64,000 nucleotides of DNA. Origin: CBDAUN01 sp965214875. GTDB lineage: Bacteria > Pseudomonadota > Gammaproteobacteria > Arenicellales > JAJDZL01. This document shows, piece by piece, positions 8,565-17,566 of this stretch (position 1 is its first letter; every line of letters begins with the position of its first letter). The DNA is taken from assembly GCA_965214875.1 (NCBI GenBank), contig OZ243980.1, forward strand, positions 434,001 through 498,000, given 5' to 3'. The notes below the pieces were generated by a model that saw nothing but the letters and a program-made list of their open reading frames with translations, was not told where the DNA came from and searched no databases. Made by a program: the position numbers and the translations under genes.

Positions 8565-9236
8565 TCAGCCTCCCGAGGTGATGCGAAGCGTTGCCGCGGT
8601 GGCAAGCGGCGCGAGCGTGATGCTGAAAACCAGATAGGCTGCCAGTAGCGAAATATGGCCGGAATAGGGCAGAGCGGACTGCGCCGCATCGATTGCAGCG
8701 ATCGAGAAGATCAGCACGGGCACGCAAAGCGGCAAAACCAGTAGGGAAAGCAGTACGCCAGCGCGCTTTTGCGCAATGACCAGCGATGCGCCGAATGCGC
8801 CAATCAGACTAAATACCGGAGTGCTTGCCACGAGTGTCAATACCAATGCCCATATGCCGGAGCGATCAAGATTCATAAGTATACCCAGCACGGGGCTGAT
8901 CGCAATCAGCGGCGCACCGGTCGATATCCAGTGTGCCGCGACTTTGCCGATCACAATGGCAAATGCCGGCACCGGCGCTGTGAGCATCAGATCAAGCGCG
9001 CCATCTTCATAGTCAGCACGAAACAATCCGTCAAGCGACAGCATCGCCGATAGCAGTGCTCCGACACAGATTACTGCGCCGCCTATTTGACGCAACATTT
9101 GCGGGTTTGAGTCGCCTGCAAATGAGAACATGGTGACGACGACGACAAAGAAGACGACTGATATCGCATGATCTCCGACATTGCGACGAGTCAAAAGCAG
9201 ATCGCGAAAAAAAACTGCAAGAACAGCTTGAATCAT
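8565..9236 (-). CDS. ccmB: Haem exporter permease CcmB
   Basis: A 223-residue membrane protein with about six hydrophobic segments. It matches CcmB, including FRADYEDGALDLMLTAPVP in the first third and the LVLPLCVPVLIF region near residue 170. It is the permease partner of the CcmA ATPase in the CcmABCD complex that releases haem-loaded CcmE. The ATG at 9236 overlaps the ccmA stop by one base (TGATG); an in-frame GTG at 9239 would give a four-base overlap and is an equally possible start. Tight packing with ccmA and ccmC supports one transcript. Confidence 0.95.
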   Translation of the reverse strand: MIQAVLAVFFRDLLLTRRNVGDHAISVVFFVVVVTMFSFAGDSNPQMLRQIGGAVICVGALLSAMLSLDGLFRADYEDGALDLMLTAPVPAFAIVIGKVAAHWISTGAPLIAISPVLGILMNLDRSGIWALVLTLVASTPVFSLIGAFGASLVIAQKRAGVLLSLLVLPLCVPVLIFSIAAIDAAQSALPYSGHISLLAAYLVFSITLAPLATAATLRITSGG

Positions 9237-9871
9237 CACTGGGTCTTGTAAATGTCTAGCCGTACTTCGGAGACTTTGCTGTTCGCGCTGTCAAGCGGCT
9301 GATGCGAGGTGAGAATCGCACATCCTCCGCTATCAAGGTGCTTGGAGAGCATTGCACCAAACAATTGCCGGCCTTCGCGATCTAGAGCTGTCATTGGTTC
9401 GTCGAGCAGCCAAATCACGGCTTGCGATGCGAGCAGCCGTCCAAGCGCGACGCGGCGCCTTTGCCCGGCACTAAGATATCGGCATGGGGCGTCGGCGCAA
9501 TGCTCGATACCAAGCTGATCGAGAATCTCCATCTCTGCTTGTGTCGGACTCGAACCTTTAAGCGTGCGTTCGAAGCGTAGATTCTCAACCGGTGTCAGTT
9601 CAGCTTTCAACCCGTTTTCGTGTCCGAGGTAGACGATGTTTCGCAGAAATTCGACAAGGTCGCTTCTGATGTTGCTGCCCTGGAATAGGATGTGCCCCGC
9701 TACTGGGCGAATCAAGCCGCATAGTGTTCGAAGAAGGGTTGTCTTGCCGGCTCCGTTGCGGCCTAAAAAATGGATCGCCTCGCAGTCGCCAACCTTGAAC
9801 GACAGGTTCTCGAAAACGCGTTGCGTGTCAAGTTCAACTGCGATGTCGACGGCCTGAAAGGTGATGGGCAT
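9236..9871 (-). CDS. ccmA: Haem exporter ATP-binding protein CcmA
   Basis: A 211-residue ABC ATPase with Walker A GRNGAGKTT near residue 37, ABC signature LSAGQRRRVALGR near 133, Walker B VIWLLDEP near 152 and the switch histidine in LTSHQP near 190. Together with CcmB and CcmC it uses ATP to release holo-CcmE during c-type cytochrome assembly. It is the first gene of the ccmABCD run and faces away from trmB, with about 130 bp between the two genes. Confidence 0.96.
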   Translation of the reverse strand: MPITFQAVDIAVELDTQRVFENLSFKVGDCEAIHFLGRNGAGKTTLLRTLCGLIRPVAGHILFQGSNIRSDLVEFLRNIVYLGHENGLKAELTPVENLRFERTLKGSSPTQAEMEILDQLGIEHCADAPCRYLSAGQRRRVALGRLLASQAVIWLLDEPMTALDREGRQLFGAMLSKHLDSGGCAILTSHQPLDSANSKVSEVRLDIYKTQ

Positions 9872-10004
9872 GGAAAAACGGATTTGTCTGCTCTTGTCAG
9901 GCTGGTATAGTACCGTACATGATCACTGAACGGCATACTGCGGTAGATAAGCTTCAGGTGCGGCTTTGCACGGCATATCGGCAAAAAAGCGTTGCGCACC
10001 TCAA

Positions 10005-10685
10005 ATGCCGATAAACCGCGAACACCCCCGCATTCGGACTTCGGCGTGGCGCGATAGCCGGATCACGCGTGCTCAGGCGCGCGCGCTTGCCGAATTGCTG
10101 CCGCGCTACCGCGTTTCTGATGAGCCGAACCGGATCGACTTTGCGAAGCTGTTTCCTAGCGCAGAGAAAATCGTCGTCGAAATCGGATTTGGCAATGGGG
10201 CGATGCTGCTTGAAATGGCATCGCGCAATCCGGCGGCGGGCTATCTTGGAATCGAGATCTACCGATCCGGAATCGGCAGGCTGCTGCTAGGTCTTAATGA
10301 ATTGCAGCTTGGCAATGTTCGAGTCGCGGATCAGGATGCGCGCGATGTGATGCATGACCGGATTATGCCGGGCAGCATCGACGAAATATACGTGATGTTT
10401 CCGGATCCGTGGCAAAAGGCGCGACATTACAAGCGGCGGCTGATTCAGCCAGAATTTGCTAGAACTTGTGCCGACCGCCTAGTTGCGGGCGGCAGGTTCT
10501 ATTTTGCGACCGACTGGGCGAACTACGCGGACTATTGTCTTGAGGTGATGGAGTCGGTCGATGAGTTGGACAATGTGGCGAATTGCGGATTTTCCGATCG
10601 TCCGCAGCGGATCATCACGAAATTCGAGGAGCGCGCTGACCACGACCGGCGCGAGGTGTTTGATTTGATCTTCGAAAAGAAGTAA
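10005..10685 (+). CDS. trmB: tRNA (guanine-N7-)-methyltransferase TrmB
   Basis: A 226-residue SAM-dependent enzyme that methylates G46 in the variable loop of tRNAs. It shows the SAM-binding motif EIGFGNG near residue 59, the acidic GIEIY at the end of the next strand, and the family signature PDPW.KARH.KRRLIQPEF near 134-152. Chosen start: ATG at 10005 (MPINREHP); an in-frame TTG at 9966 would add 13 residues with no clear ribosome binding site. Complete and housekeeping in character; it is the last core gene before the mobile-element region. Confidence 0.95.
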   Translation: MPINREHPRIRTSAWRDSRITRAQARALAELLPRYRVSDEPNRIDFAKLFPSAEKIVVEIGFGNGAMLLEMASRNPAAGYLGIEIYRSGIGRLLLGLNELQLGNVRVADQDARDVMHDRIMPGSIDEIYVMFPDPWQKARHYKRRLIQPEFARTCADRLVAGGRFYFATDWANYADYCLEVMESVDELDNVANCGFSDRPQRIITKFEERADHDRREVFDLIFEKK

Positions 10686-10738
10686 TGGGGCTGTGCTTGG
10701 CTATAGGTCGGAATAAGGTTTTCGGTTGACAGTATGAA

Positions 10739-11242
10739 TAAAAATAACTGCGTCTTTGCTTGTGAAAACGGGAAAAGGGTTGCGAGCTGGATTGACACGT
10801 TTCTTCGCGGTTGCCGCTAGAAGCCGAATCAGGCGGGTTGAGCAAATGGGAAAAGCGCTTCATTCGACATTTTCGCCCTCTGCCGAATTTGAAACAGAAT
10901 CCTAAAAAAATTCGAATTGCTGCAAGTGTTGCGTCGGGAATGCCGCGGCATTCCTCGTGGCAATGAACTGCAGATTCGCAGGCTCATACTCACCAATTTT
11001 TGGGTTTGGTGATTTTTGTTCCCGGAATTGAGTTTGGCAGCTGGCTTTTTCTCAGAGCGCTATTGGAAATGCGACGACAAAAGTCTGCATGCTTTTTCAA
11101 TTGTTGAGAAGGATGCCGGTTTCCTGGCGTCAAGAGACCCAACTGCTTATTTGTTTGAAGCTTTACGAGTCACATCGGCTCTGCAATATCGCTGTCGTTC
11201 GTGACCACAATCGCACTGTCGTAGTTGTCAAGCCAAGCGTCA
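10739..11242 (-). pseudogene. 3' fragment of an NYN-domain gene, copy 1 of a ~505-bp direct repeat
   Basis: This block recurs at 19203-19707 with only scattered differences. On the minus strand its right half encodes the C-terminal half of an NYN (PIN-like) nuclease: NDAWLDNYDSAIVVTNDSD-like start, then LLTPG, HADFCRRI, and the end NSIPGTKITKPKNW followed by a stop. The left half (10739 to about 10990) is non-coding sequence downstream of that gene. The 5' half of the gene is missing here, so it is a truncated duplicate. Its T-run has five T, against seven in the other copy, so this fragment keeps the better C-terminal frame. Confidence 0.7.
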
Positions 11243-11244
11243 TC

Positions 11245-11385
11245 CCCAAAATCCGCGTTAGAGATTTTTTTGGGGCGGATTTTGCCGAAATCCGGGGCGC
11301 GGAGAGATTTTGGCGTTCGCCGCGGCGATGCCGGGCGGGTTTGCGGGCGGGACGCGGCCGAAAAGGGCGGAGGGGCGGATTTTGG
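11245..11385. repeat. Dispersed ~140-bp repeat, copy 1 (inverted relative to 23215-23345)
   Basis: The sequence begins CCCAAAATCCGCGTTAGAG and continues through a T-run, GGGCGGATTTT and a GC-rich tail. A recognisable reverse-complement copy lies at 23215-23345. The first 45 bases are best conserved and the GC-rich tail is diverged. The two copies bracket the IS-rich segment. Function unknown; possibly a non-autonomous element. Confidence 0.55.
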
Positions 11386-11407
11386 GCAGCATGACTAATC
11401 TAAAAAA

Positions 11408-12060
11408 TTGCTGGACTTTGTTAACGGCCTACTTTCCACTGGCAAAATCGTGTTTACCGCTGAAGAAGCCGGGCAAGCTCTCAATGTAAATCACGGTGCC
11501 TTTCTAGATGCTGCTGAGCGGCTGCAACATCGCAAACTGCTGCTGAAACCGAGACAAGGCTTCTACGTCATTGTCCCTCCGCAATATTTGTCTTGGGGCG
11601 CACCGCCACCGGATTGGTACATTGACGAGCTCATGGAGAACGAGGACCAGACAAACTCATACTACGTGGGATTGTTGAAGGCGGCAGAATTCCATGGTGC
11701 CACTCATCAAGCCGTCATGGAATTTCAGGTAGTCGCTGCGAAGCGGCTACCAGTTATTCGGGCCGGCCGCAGCTTGATCGTCTTTTACTATCGCAAAAAT
11801 ATTGATGCGGTTCCGGAAGGTATTGGAGATCACAAAACCGACACCGGCAGTATGAAAATATCGTCTGCCGCGCTAACCGCCCTTGACTTGCTACGTTATC
11901 CTCAAGCAGCCGGCGGCATCGACAATATAGCAACAGTTCTCTCCGACTTAGGGCACAAGCTTGAATCGGCGCAACTTGCGGCCCTTTCAGGACTAGTAGA
12001 ACGTCCAGTCGTACAGCGTCTCGGATATCTAGTGTCTGCCAGAAAGTCCCGATTTCAAGC
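11408..12060 (+). pseudogene. AbiEi-like type IV antitoxin / transcription regulator, 3' truncated
   Basis: The first 215 or so residues resemble AbiEi antitoxins: an N-terminal winged helix (LLSTGKIVFTAEEAGQAL...RQGFYVIVPP), then the characteristic YYVGLLKAAEFHGATHQAVM block and AAKRLPVIRAGRSLIVFYYRK, then SSAALTALDLLRYP. After QRLGYLVSARKS (about 12040) the sequence switches to foreign GC-rich DNA that encodes, on the other strand, a transposase fragment; the frame happens to stay open to 12472. No start codon with a ribosome binding site is clear; TTG at 11408 is the first usable one. No AbiEii nucleotidyltransferase toxin gene follows. Probably a decayed remnant. Confidence 0.65.
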
Positions 12061-12340
12061 GCCGGCCGGTGCCGGGGTAGCACAAGGCACGGTTGCCGGG
12101 ACGGCGGCGCGGGTCGGAATGCGGCGGGCGAGCCGCTTGCGCTCCTTATCCCGCAGCACTCGCCCGAGCCCGCAATGCTCCAGATGGCTTATCGCCGGCG
12201 AGTGCCCCAGCATGCGGCGCACCAGGCCGTGCCCGCTGGCCAGCTCGGCCAGCCGGTCGAAATCGCAGCCGAGCCCCTGCTTGAGCGCTGCCAGCACCAG
12301 GATGCGCCAAAGATCCATGCCCGGCCGGTCGCCGTCACAT
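12055..12340 (-). mobile_element. Transposase N-terminal fragment (ISNCY/IS1202-like)
   Basis: The minus strand encodes about 85 residues beginning MDLWRILVLAALKQGLGCDF, followed by DRLAELASGHGLVRRMLGHS, the typical N-terminal region of an ISNCY-type transposase; the rest is absent. It interrupts the 3' end of the AbiEi-like gene. Base composition is much GC-richer than the flanks. No terminal repeats were found, so it is a relic rather than an active element. Confidence 0.55.
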
Positions 12341-12542
12341 GGTTGTTTTCATTGGAAAATGAAATCATGTCTGGATTTTCTGGCAGACACTAATTACGGC
12401 AAATTTCTGCTACTTTCATGTGATTTGTCAGTGAAGAGATACTATAAAATACCTGACCCAAGCCATGGCTGACTCTTTTTCTGTGTTACGAATGAGTAGC
12501 ACATTCACATCACAATCACATTATCCAAGTTATTAATTGACA

Positions 12543-13175
12543 CTAATTTTTGAATAATTTTTCAATCCATGCAACGAAGCTTTTGCAAAGTAGTCCGTCA
12601 CAATGCAAATTTCCAGAGCTGATGGCAACCCCCATTAACCCTGGAGGTTCTACAGTGGATAACCAGGCATAGACCTTCGCCTTCATTTCCTTATTCTTTT
12701 TGAACTTGCGATTCTCAGAGGGAATGCCTTCAATATAGGAAACAGCTCTCGGCCAAACGGGATCGTCAGAATCGATCATCTGCTGAACAAAATCTTCCAG
12801 TTCACCTCCAGATTTGTTGTCAGGCATCAACCAAATACCAACTTTGGGGTAATCATCATTAGCCCCAATGATTGTTCCCGCTTTATCAGGCTTGTTCGGT
12901 GCAATAATACCGATGTCTTTCAATTTGCGGTTGACTGCTTGCCAGCGCTCATCAATGCTGTCATTGGCATCCACGACAAAACCAATTACTTCTCTTCCGG
13001 GCACCTTGATCTCAGGTGCCATGGCATCAAGCAACCCATCCAGATTTTGCCTGTCATTGATACCAAAATCGATGGCCTTCAGTTCTTTCTTTCGGATGTG
13101 TTCAATAACATGCAGGTCATTCCTTCCTTCGACCACAAGTACTTTCGACTCATTCGACTGATTTTTTTCGGCCAT
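12543..13175 (-). CDS. DUF3226 / TOPRIM-domain protein (putative defence nuclease)
   Basis: A 210-residue protein of the DUF3226 type, a TOPRIM fold related to the nuclease half of OLD proteins. The conserved acidic residues are visible: VLVVEGRND near residue 13 (TOPRIM glutamate) and VIGFVVDAND near 65 (TOPRIM aspartate), with a further acidic block, GGELEDFVQQM, near 125. The TOPRIM fold would chelate Mg2+ for nucleic-acid cleavage. It starts 10 bp after the stop of the AAA ATPase gene at 13186, with AAGGAAAA as ribosome binding site, so the two form an operon. An ATPase followed by a separate TOPRIM protein is the layout of PARIS (AriA/AriB) and split OLD systems; this pair is more compact. 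Confidence 0.82.
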   Translation of the reverse strand: MAEKNQSNESKVLVVEGRNDLHVIEHIRKKELKAIDFGINDRQNLDGLLDAMAPEIKVPGREVIGFVVDANDSIDERWQAVNRKLKDIGIIAPNKPDKAGTIIGANDDYPKVGIWLMPDNKSGGELEDFVQQMIDSDDPVWPRAVSYIEGIPSENRKFKKNKEMKAKVYAWLSTVEPPGLMGVAISSGNLHCDGLLCKSFVAWIEKLFKN

Positions 13176-13185
13176 TGGATTTTCC

Positions 13186-14325
13186 TTATCTGACCTCTAT
13201 GTTGTGCTTGGTTGCGGTAACTAACTCATCTTCAGAATACTCAATAGCTCTATGAGCACCATTCCGCATTTCAAGGCGGATCATTACACTTTCACTTTCT
13301 TCATCTTCTAACGCTGCTTGGGCAAACCCCTTGGTGCAGTCCCAGCCATGAGTGGTTGCAAGCACCTGGATATTGTTTTCACGCGCTGCCTGAAGAATAA
13401 ACTTCCATAGGTCTTTTAGGACTGAATGATGAATCCCGTTTTCCGCCTCGTCAATAAAAAGAAAGCCACCACGACAGTTGGCAAGTGCCAGTGCGATGCC
13501 GAAAAGCCTGATTGCTCCATCGCCAAGGCTTTTCAGGGGAACTGGCTTTTCATGGTTTGAAAGCTTAACGACTGCACGACGGGCATTGCTTGAGCGGCGA
13601 TCAGGATCCCCCACCATGGTCACCCGCTCAACCGTTTTTCCAGCTCCGTTCAAGGTCAAGCGCAATGCTTGAATTACACGATTTTCCCATTCGGTCAATG
13701 CGACTTCGTCCCAGTATCTAGCCAATTGATGATTTAGAATCAACCCCGGACCCAGAGTTTCATGTGTTAGTCCTTGAACAGGGAATCGCAACTCTCTCCA
13801 GAATCTCATCCTGCGATGGGGGGCAAGAAAATTTGTTTGATTAGACTGACTGAGAAGATACGGGAAGAAATGCTTTTGCTTGTTGAAAATCGTCCTGATG
13901 AGCAGTATGTTTTCCCAGCTTAGCTCAATCGGGTTGTCTTCAATTAGCATGTCTGTTTGTTTTTTATCGGGTTCCACCACTTCAATCTTGACCAGATCGG
14001 CTTGTCGACCTGAAGGACCAATCGCCATGGATGTTTTTTTTGTGAGTTGCCGCCCAAAAAATAGTCCAGACAAGTCAACATCGAATTCCTGCATATTCTC
14101 CTTGTCGCTGGCGACAATATATTCTTCATGTTCCCGCCCCAAGTCTGACAACACCTTTGGATGCCCACGCTGGGCATAAACACGACACGCTTCCAGTATT
14201 GTAGTCTTGCCAATCCCATTTTTGCCGGCAAGGAGGGTTACCCGCCCCAGACGTGGAATATTCAGGGATTCGATGCCCCGAAAACCCTTGATGGACAGGC
14301 TTGGGAGGTGAAGGGCGAAACTCAT
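13186..14325 (-). CDS. AAA_15/OLD-like ATPase partner of the TOPRIM protein
   Basis: A 379-residue SMC/ABC-like ATPase. N-terminal SIKGFRGIESLNIPRLGRVT is followed by Walker A AGKNGIGKTT near residue 33. The C-terminal half has a signature-like LKSLGDGAIRLFGIALAL near 260, Walker B GGFLFIDEAENGIH near 285 and a switch histidine in LATTHGWD near 318. Such ATPases scaffold or sense triggers and control TOPRIM nucleases in OLD, Gabija and PARIS systems. It is the first gene of a two-gene transcript with the DUF3226 protein, beside other accessory genes. Which known system it belongs to, if any, cannot be settled by eye. Confidence 0.88.
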   Translation of the reverse strand: MSFALHLPSLSIKGFRGIESLNIPRLGRVTLLAGKNGIGKTTILEACRVYAQRGHPKVLSDLGREHEEYIVASDKENMQEFDVDLSGLFFGRQLTKKTSMAIGPSGRQADLVKIEVVEPDKKQTDMLIEDNPIELSWENILLIRTIFNKQKHFFPYLLSQSNQTNFLAPHRRMRFWRELRFPVQGLTHETLGPGLILNHQLARYWDEVALTEWENRVIQALRLTLNGAGKTVERVTMVGDPDRRSSNARRAVVKLSNHEKPVPLKSLGDGAIRLFGIALALANCRGGFLFIDEAENGIHHSVLKDLWKFILQAARENNIQVLATTHGWDCTKGFAQAALEDEESESVMIRLEMRNGAHRAIEYSEDELVTATKHNIEVR

Positions 14326-14440
14326 ATGGTCTCCGTTCTATTCGAAGATCAGGCTTTGTTATTCGGGTCGGTTCAGGAAAGAGGCATAATCATACGCTAA
14401 GGAAATAATTTACTCATTCTACATAACGGTTGGAATGTTC

Positions 14441-16237
14441 TCAATCAAACTGAGAAGATTCACTACTATGGTGTGCGTTTCGAACTTCGGGAAGAGGATC
14501 TGATCCAGCACTTTTTACCCAACTCTTTATGTTCTGGTATTGATCAAATCCGCTTTCACTCATTGCAACAGCCAAATGTGTACACCCCCATCGCAACAAT
14601 GGCACATCGAAATCAGGGTCGGGATTCTGGTTGTAATCCAGTTCTTGTAAAAGAAACCCCAAACCTTGAGATGTTAGTTCCCCAATACTTTCTTTTTGTT
14701 CATGAGAACCTTTCTGGAATACCCATTTCGCAGCTTGAAGGGCCATAGCAAGGGCAGCCTTTCTTCTTGTAGCTATTATCACGCCTATTTCTCTGACTAG
14801 ATCGACAGGGGGTGTCTTTACTCCCGAGTTTTTTTGGCATGCAATTTGCAACCAATATAATAGGCCTCGAACGGAATCAACGGCAAGAAATTCCTTATCT
14901 GACGCTAGTCCCATTCTCATGTCTTGCTCAATTTCATGAGCATGAGAAGGTAATACCTTCATTAATCCCGCCGACAGAAAGATCGTGCTAATTTTGTAGT
15001 TTTTCAAACGCTGAATTTTCCCATAAAGATTTTCACCGTCAGTTTGTGAAAGTTTGATTTCAAAAAGTATTGTTTTCAACCCCTCGAGTGCTTTGTATAT
15101 ATTTTCTGTTCCGTTGATTAGTTGTGGTTCGCCACGTACAGAATATATAACATGGGGCTTGGTTGGCTGTGACCATGCGATAACGATTTTGGATAAATAC
15201 TTACGTTCTTTTGCAGATAGTTTGAAGCCATACCCTTTTTCCTTTAGATAATTAATTGCTATTCCAACTTGCCAAAGTACCTCAAAGAGGTTTTCCTGAA
15301 TTTCAGGAATTTCTATCGAAACATTTAGCCATTTATTTCTGAAACGCGTTTCAGAAATTCCGATATCAGGCTCTGGAATCGTAAGAAATTCCCAATCAAA
15401 AAACCCTGTTCCTTCAGGAAGATATTTCTTGTTAGCATAGTCGTTTCCCCAAATTGCACCAATAATCTTTTTATTTTCTTCATCAGTTGGTATCTGTTGA
15501 CTGATTAACCACAACATTCTTATTGACGCTCTTTTTCTTGTTTCATCATTTTTCTGAATGGAATTAATCAAAAAATTGAGGATATCTTTCCATCGATTTT
15601 CGTCTCCATGATTTCTCGGTATATCCAAATCCAATTTGCGCAATAAATCGCAGGGATCTGGATAATGAGGGCTAGATACAGTGAATTGATTGGAATCGGC
15701 AATTGGTGCTTCCAATAGATCCTGTACTCGATTCATTTTCTGCTGATCAGACAAGGACTCCCATGATCTAGCAAGCACATTTTTTACAGGATTCAGCATA
15801 AAAGGGTGTCGGGCGATATCTCTATCACTATACAATCTAAGCGATTTCGCAAAGATATCTTCAACCATTTGATCATTAACACGAACTACAAATCTAGAGA
15901 GTGCCTCAACCAAAACACGAAGTCGCCCCCACCATGAAACTGATAAATTAGAATTTTCATGAGAATAGATTTTTGACAATGTAAATTCAATTGCTCTGGC
16001 CACGTCTTCTGCAAGTCTCTCAATAATATCCTTTTCAATTGATGCGACACGCGTTCGTGATAGGATTGAATCAAAGATGTTATCTCCGGCAAAGGTTTCA
16101 GTTCTAAGAATTAAGCGCAGGGATAATTCGGGCTGGTAAGGTAAAAGTATTTTCGTTGCAAGTTTCACCATTTCTGATGCATGAGCAGGCGGAAGACCCG
16201 CTTGCTCAGACAAACCAATTGCCCGGTAGGCTGCCAT
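14441..16237 (-). CDS. Large predicted helical protein of unknown family, possibly N-terminally truncated
   Basis: A 598-residue AT-rich reading frame encoding a soluble, mostly alpha-helical protein rich in W, K and E, resembling the C-terminal repeat halves of large defence proteins. No catalytic motif, membrane segment or family signature was recognised. Translation begins at an ATG 5 codons after an in-frame stop, with no good ribosome binding site, and the IS1380-like element starts immediately upstream (about 16262). The original gene may therefore have been longer and the visible frame could be a truncated remnant. It lies 115 bp from the ATPase/TOPRIM pair on the same strand, so it may belong to the same island. 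Confidence 0.6.
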   Translation of the reverse strand: MAAYRAIGLSEQAGLPPAHASEMVKLATKILLPYQPELSLRLILRTETFAGDNIFDSILSRTRVASIEKDIIERLAEDVARAIEFTLSKIYSHENSNLSVSWWGRLRVLVEALSRFVVRVNDQMVEDIFAKSLRLYSDRDIARHPFMLNPVKNVLARSWESLSDQQKMNRVQDLLEAPIADSNQFTVSSPHYPDPCDLLRKLDLDIPRNHGDENRWKDILNFLINSIQKNDETRKRASIRMLWLISQQIPTDEENKKIIGAIWGNDYANKKYLPEGTGFFDWEFLTIPEPDIGISETRFRNKWLNVSIEIPEIQENLFEVLWQVGIAINYLKEKGYGFKLSAKERKYLSKIVIAWSQPTKPHVIYSVRGEPQLINGTENIYKALEGLKTILFEIKLSQTDGENLYGKIQRLKNYKISTIFLSAGLMKVLPSHAHEIEQDMRMGLASDKEFLAVDSVRGLLYWLQIACQKNSGVKTPPVDLVREIGVIIATRRKAALAMALQAAKWVFQKGSHEQKESIGELTSQGLGFLLQELDYNQNPDPDFDVPLLRWGCTHLAVAMSESGFDQYQNIKSWVKSAGSDPLPEVRNAHHSSESSQFD

Positions 16238-16432
16238 AAACTTATAGCCTTAAAATCGCGTTAGGGTGGCTGCAAAAGGGGATAAAGCCTTGTACAATGG
16301 GGGTTTTTAACAACACAAAATTTCACCCGTTGGGTGAACCCGATCGGAGCAAGGCTTTATGGACATCCAATCATACAAGATTTCGACCACGAAAGACAAA
16401 TCGGTGTACTGGTTCAATACATATGAGACTTT

Positions 16433-17452
16433 TCAGGCGGCAAGCGCGCTTTGGTTGAAGTTTTCATTATACGCCTGCATGGGCGTTGTTTGCCCGAGCG
16501 CCTGATGCGGGCGATAGGCGTTGTAGAAGCGCTCGAATTCGGCCAGCTCGACGTTCAGCGCGCCCACGCTCAGCTCGCCGTCGTAGAACTGGTGGAACTC
16601 GTAGCGGCCGGCGGCGTTGGCGCGCTCGACGCAGCCATTGCAAATGGGGCTTCTGGGCGGCAGCGCGAACAGCGCGATGCCGCGCCGCCGGCAGGCGGTC
16701 TCGAACTCGGCCACGGACTCGCTGCCGCCGTCGACCTGCACCGACTCGATATCGAACGGCGCCTGGCGGATCAGATGGTCCAGGAACTTCGAGGCGCAGG
16801 CGGCGGTGGCGCGCGAATAGGCGCGCATGTAGCACAGCTTGGAGACCGGGCACACCGCCTTGAATTCCTTGACGCAGAAGCCGGCGTCGATGGCGACGCT
16901 CATGTGGTCGATCTGCACCATCTGGCCGGGCTTTCGCCCGCGGGCGCCGTAGCGCCAGCGCTTGGCGTGGCGGTCGAACTTGCGCCGCCGCTTGGGTTTC
17001 ACGCGCCCGTAATGGAACGCGACCGGCTCGGCCTGGCCGGTGCGCACCAGGCGGGCGATCATGCGTCCGGTGGCGGACTCGCTGGGCGCGAAGCCGCGCT
17101 CGCGCGCCAGCACGGCGCGGATCTTGGCGCGCCCCCACAGCGGAAAGCGCTGGCGCGTTTGGCGCACCAGCTCGAGCTCGCGGTCGGTCCACTGGCGCCG
17201 CCGCACCCGGCGAGGGCGGCGGCAGCGGTCGGCCAGGGCGCGGACGCCCTGCTCGCGCAGGCGCCGCTTCCAGCGGCAGAGCGTGGCCCGGGAGCAGCCG
17301 ATCGCCTTCAGGGCGGTCGCTTCGGTCGCGCCCTCGAGGCGAAGCTGGTCGAACAGCGCGAGATTGTCGAAGCGCTCGGCGGCCTGCGGCGAAAGTTCGT
17401 CGCGGATCGCGTCGAGGCGATAAAATTTGCGGTGCGGATATTTGATTTGCAT
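16433..17452 (-). CDS. IS481-family transposase (copy A)
   Basis: A 339-residue DDE transposase. The N-terminal helix-turn-helix includes ATALKAIGCSRATLCRWKRRL, a basic linker follows, then the rve integrase core with QIDH near residue 193, VQVDGGSE near 257 and NGCVERAN near 290 as the likely D-D-E residues, and the C-terminal FYNAYRPHQALGQTTPMQAY. Compared with copy C it keeps a 20-residue segment after KRRLRE, but has changes near the second catalytic D (DGGSESVAEF here, DGGSEFMAEF in copy C) and just before the glutamate (PICNGC versus PKYNGC). Whether it is active is uncertain. Confidence 0.92.
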   Translation of the reverse strand: MQIKYPHRKFYRLDAIRDELSPQAAERFDNLALFDQLRLEGATEATALKAIGCSRATLCRWKRRLREQGVRALADRCRRPRRVRRRQWTDRELELVRQTRQRFPLWGRAKIRAVLARERGFAPSESATGRMIARLVRTGQAEPVAFHYGRVKPKRRRKFDRHAKRWRYGARGRKPGQMVQIDHMSVAIDAGFCVKEFKAVCPVSKLCYMRAYSRATAACASKFLDHLIRQAPFDIESVQVDGGSESVAEFETACRRRGIALFALPPRSPICNGCVERANAAGRYEFHQFYDGELSVGALNVELAEFERFYNAYRPHQALGQTTPMQAYNENFNQSALAA

Positions 17453-17521
17453 AGCGCTATCTCCCGCCTTTCGGCTGTTGGATTTTTGTTAGGCACTATG
17501 CTACCTCAAAATTTTTCGCGC

Positions 17522-17566
17522 GCCCGCTCTTCCCCTTCGGACTACGTCCTACGGGGAAGAGCGGGC
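17522..17566. repeat. Subterminal hairpin of IS481 copy A
   Basis: GCCCGCTCTTCCCC (17522-17535) pairs perfectly with GGGGAAGAGCGGGC (17553-17566) around a 17-base centre that contains a smaller GGAC/GTCC stem. It lies between the IS end and the transposase start. The same structure occurs in copies at 20205-20249 (same arms) and 34145-34189 (different but complementary arms). Confidence 0.85.
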
